From the NCBI GenBank assembly GCA_016283095.1, contig JAEEMG010000010.1, positions 17,998 to 81,997 of the forward strand: a DNA stretch of 64,000 nt, in the 5' to 3' direction. This document shows positions 63,741-64,000 of the stretch, piece after piece. A model generated the notes under the pieces. It made no database searches. It saw only the letters and a list, made by a program, of their open reading frames with translations, and was not told the DNA's origin. This DNA comes from Paludibacteraceae bacterium (lineage in GTDB: Bacteria; Bacteroidota; Bacteroidia; Bacteroidales; Paludibacteraceae). A program made the translations under genes and the position numbers. How positions within the stretch are numbered: the first letter of the stretch is position 1; every line of letters starts with the position of its first letter.

Positions 63741-64000
63741 ATGGCACAGATACAAACATTGGATGACATAGACATCCGTATTTTGCAGGAATTGCAACAG
63801 AACAGCCGTCTTACCAATAAGGAGTTGGCTGCACGTATTCACCTAAGTACCACTCCGACATTTGAGCGTCATCGTCGTTTGGAGCGTGAGGGTTATATCA
63901 AGATGTATACTGCGATTGTCGACGCAGACCGAATAGACAGAAGTTTTGCAGTATATTGCAATATCAGTTTCAAGCAGATCAACCGTGAAGTTGCTGATGA
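63741..64000 (+). CDS. Lrp/AsnC-family regulator, N-terminal part
   Basis: The start of a gene that runs off the window (86 codons visible). MAQIQTLDDIDIRILQELQQ and RLTNKELAARIHLSTTPTFE then RHRRLEREGYI form the Lrp winged helix, followed by the start of the ligand-binding domain (AIVDADRIDRSFAVYCNISF). A -7 element TAATTTTG lies 30 bases upstream. Probably an amino-acid-responsive regulator. Confidence 0.9.
   Translation, partial: MAQIQTLDDIDIRILQELQQNSRLTNKELAARIHLSTTPTFERHRRLEREGYIKMYTAIVDADRIDRSFAVYCNISFKQINREVAD

Overview
The window looks like a chromosomal segment of a Bacteroidales (Bacteroidota) genome. Promoters repeatedly match the Bacteroidota pattern (-33 TTG, -7 TAnnTTTG). There are two type IX secretion (T9SS)-like sorting domains, a PorT-like barrel, a KorAB 2-oxoglutarate:ferredoxin oxidoreductase, an AspT/YidE-type transporter and DUF6515-like secreted proteins. 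The single tRNA does not encode its CCA end. No 16S rRNA is present, so genus is not assigned.

Layout. 1-7.1 kb is housekeeping: the end of a HerA-like ATPase, an outer-membrane barrel, kdsB, an M16 peptidase homologue without its zinc motif, a metallo-beta-lactamase-fold enzyme and dnaK behind a sigma-54-like promoter. 7.1-10.6 kb is a defence-like cassette (AbiL-type AAA15 ATPase, RloB-like partner, and an unknown 411-aa protein). It is bounded by two diverged copies of the dnaK 3' end plus terminator. 10.6-20.5 kb runs on the minus strand: a T5orf172 protein, RhuM, and a tight five-gene run (AAA ATPase, PD-(D/E)XK-like protein, a 1628-aa exonuclease-RecQ-UvrD fusion, NUDIX, and a phage-associated small protein). 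20.5-32.1 kb is mostly core genes (membrane and secreted proteins, korAB, an OmpA-like protein, LysR, an AspT/YidE transporter, rhomboid) but also holds two toxin-antitoxin-like operons driven by an identical 33-bp promoter. One has a split GNAT gene and the other a PIN toxin.

32.3-44.3 kb is a polymorphic-toxin locus: a small T9SS sorting-domain protein with one YD motif, a 2030-aa Rhs toxin, its putative immunity gene, and at least four displaced toxin-tip/immunity cassettes. Each cassette except one is headed by a copy of the same pre-toxin junction of the rhs gene; the exception is headed by a collapsed rhs core remnant. This is a silent reservoir from which the active tip could be changed.

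44.3-51.2 kb holds pyrG, a two-gene surface-protein operon with 60-bp coding repeats, asnA and a tRNA-Arg(CCG) with an unusual compensated U19/A56 tertiary pair. 51.5-54.3 kb has an XRE regulator and three unknown proteins. 54.4-64 kb has a PrsW-like protease, a Fic protein behind an array of GTCGCAAA operators, unknown membrane and secreted proteins, rarA next to a heptanucleotide repeat, two DUF6515-like paralogues, a lipoprotein and the start of an Lrp/AsnC regulator.
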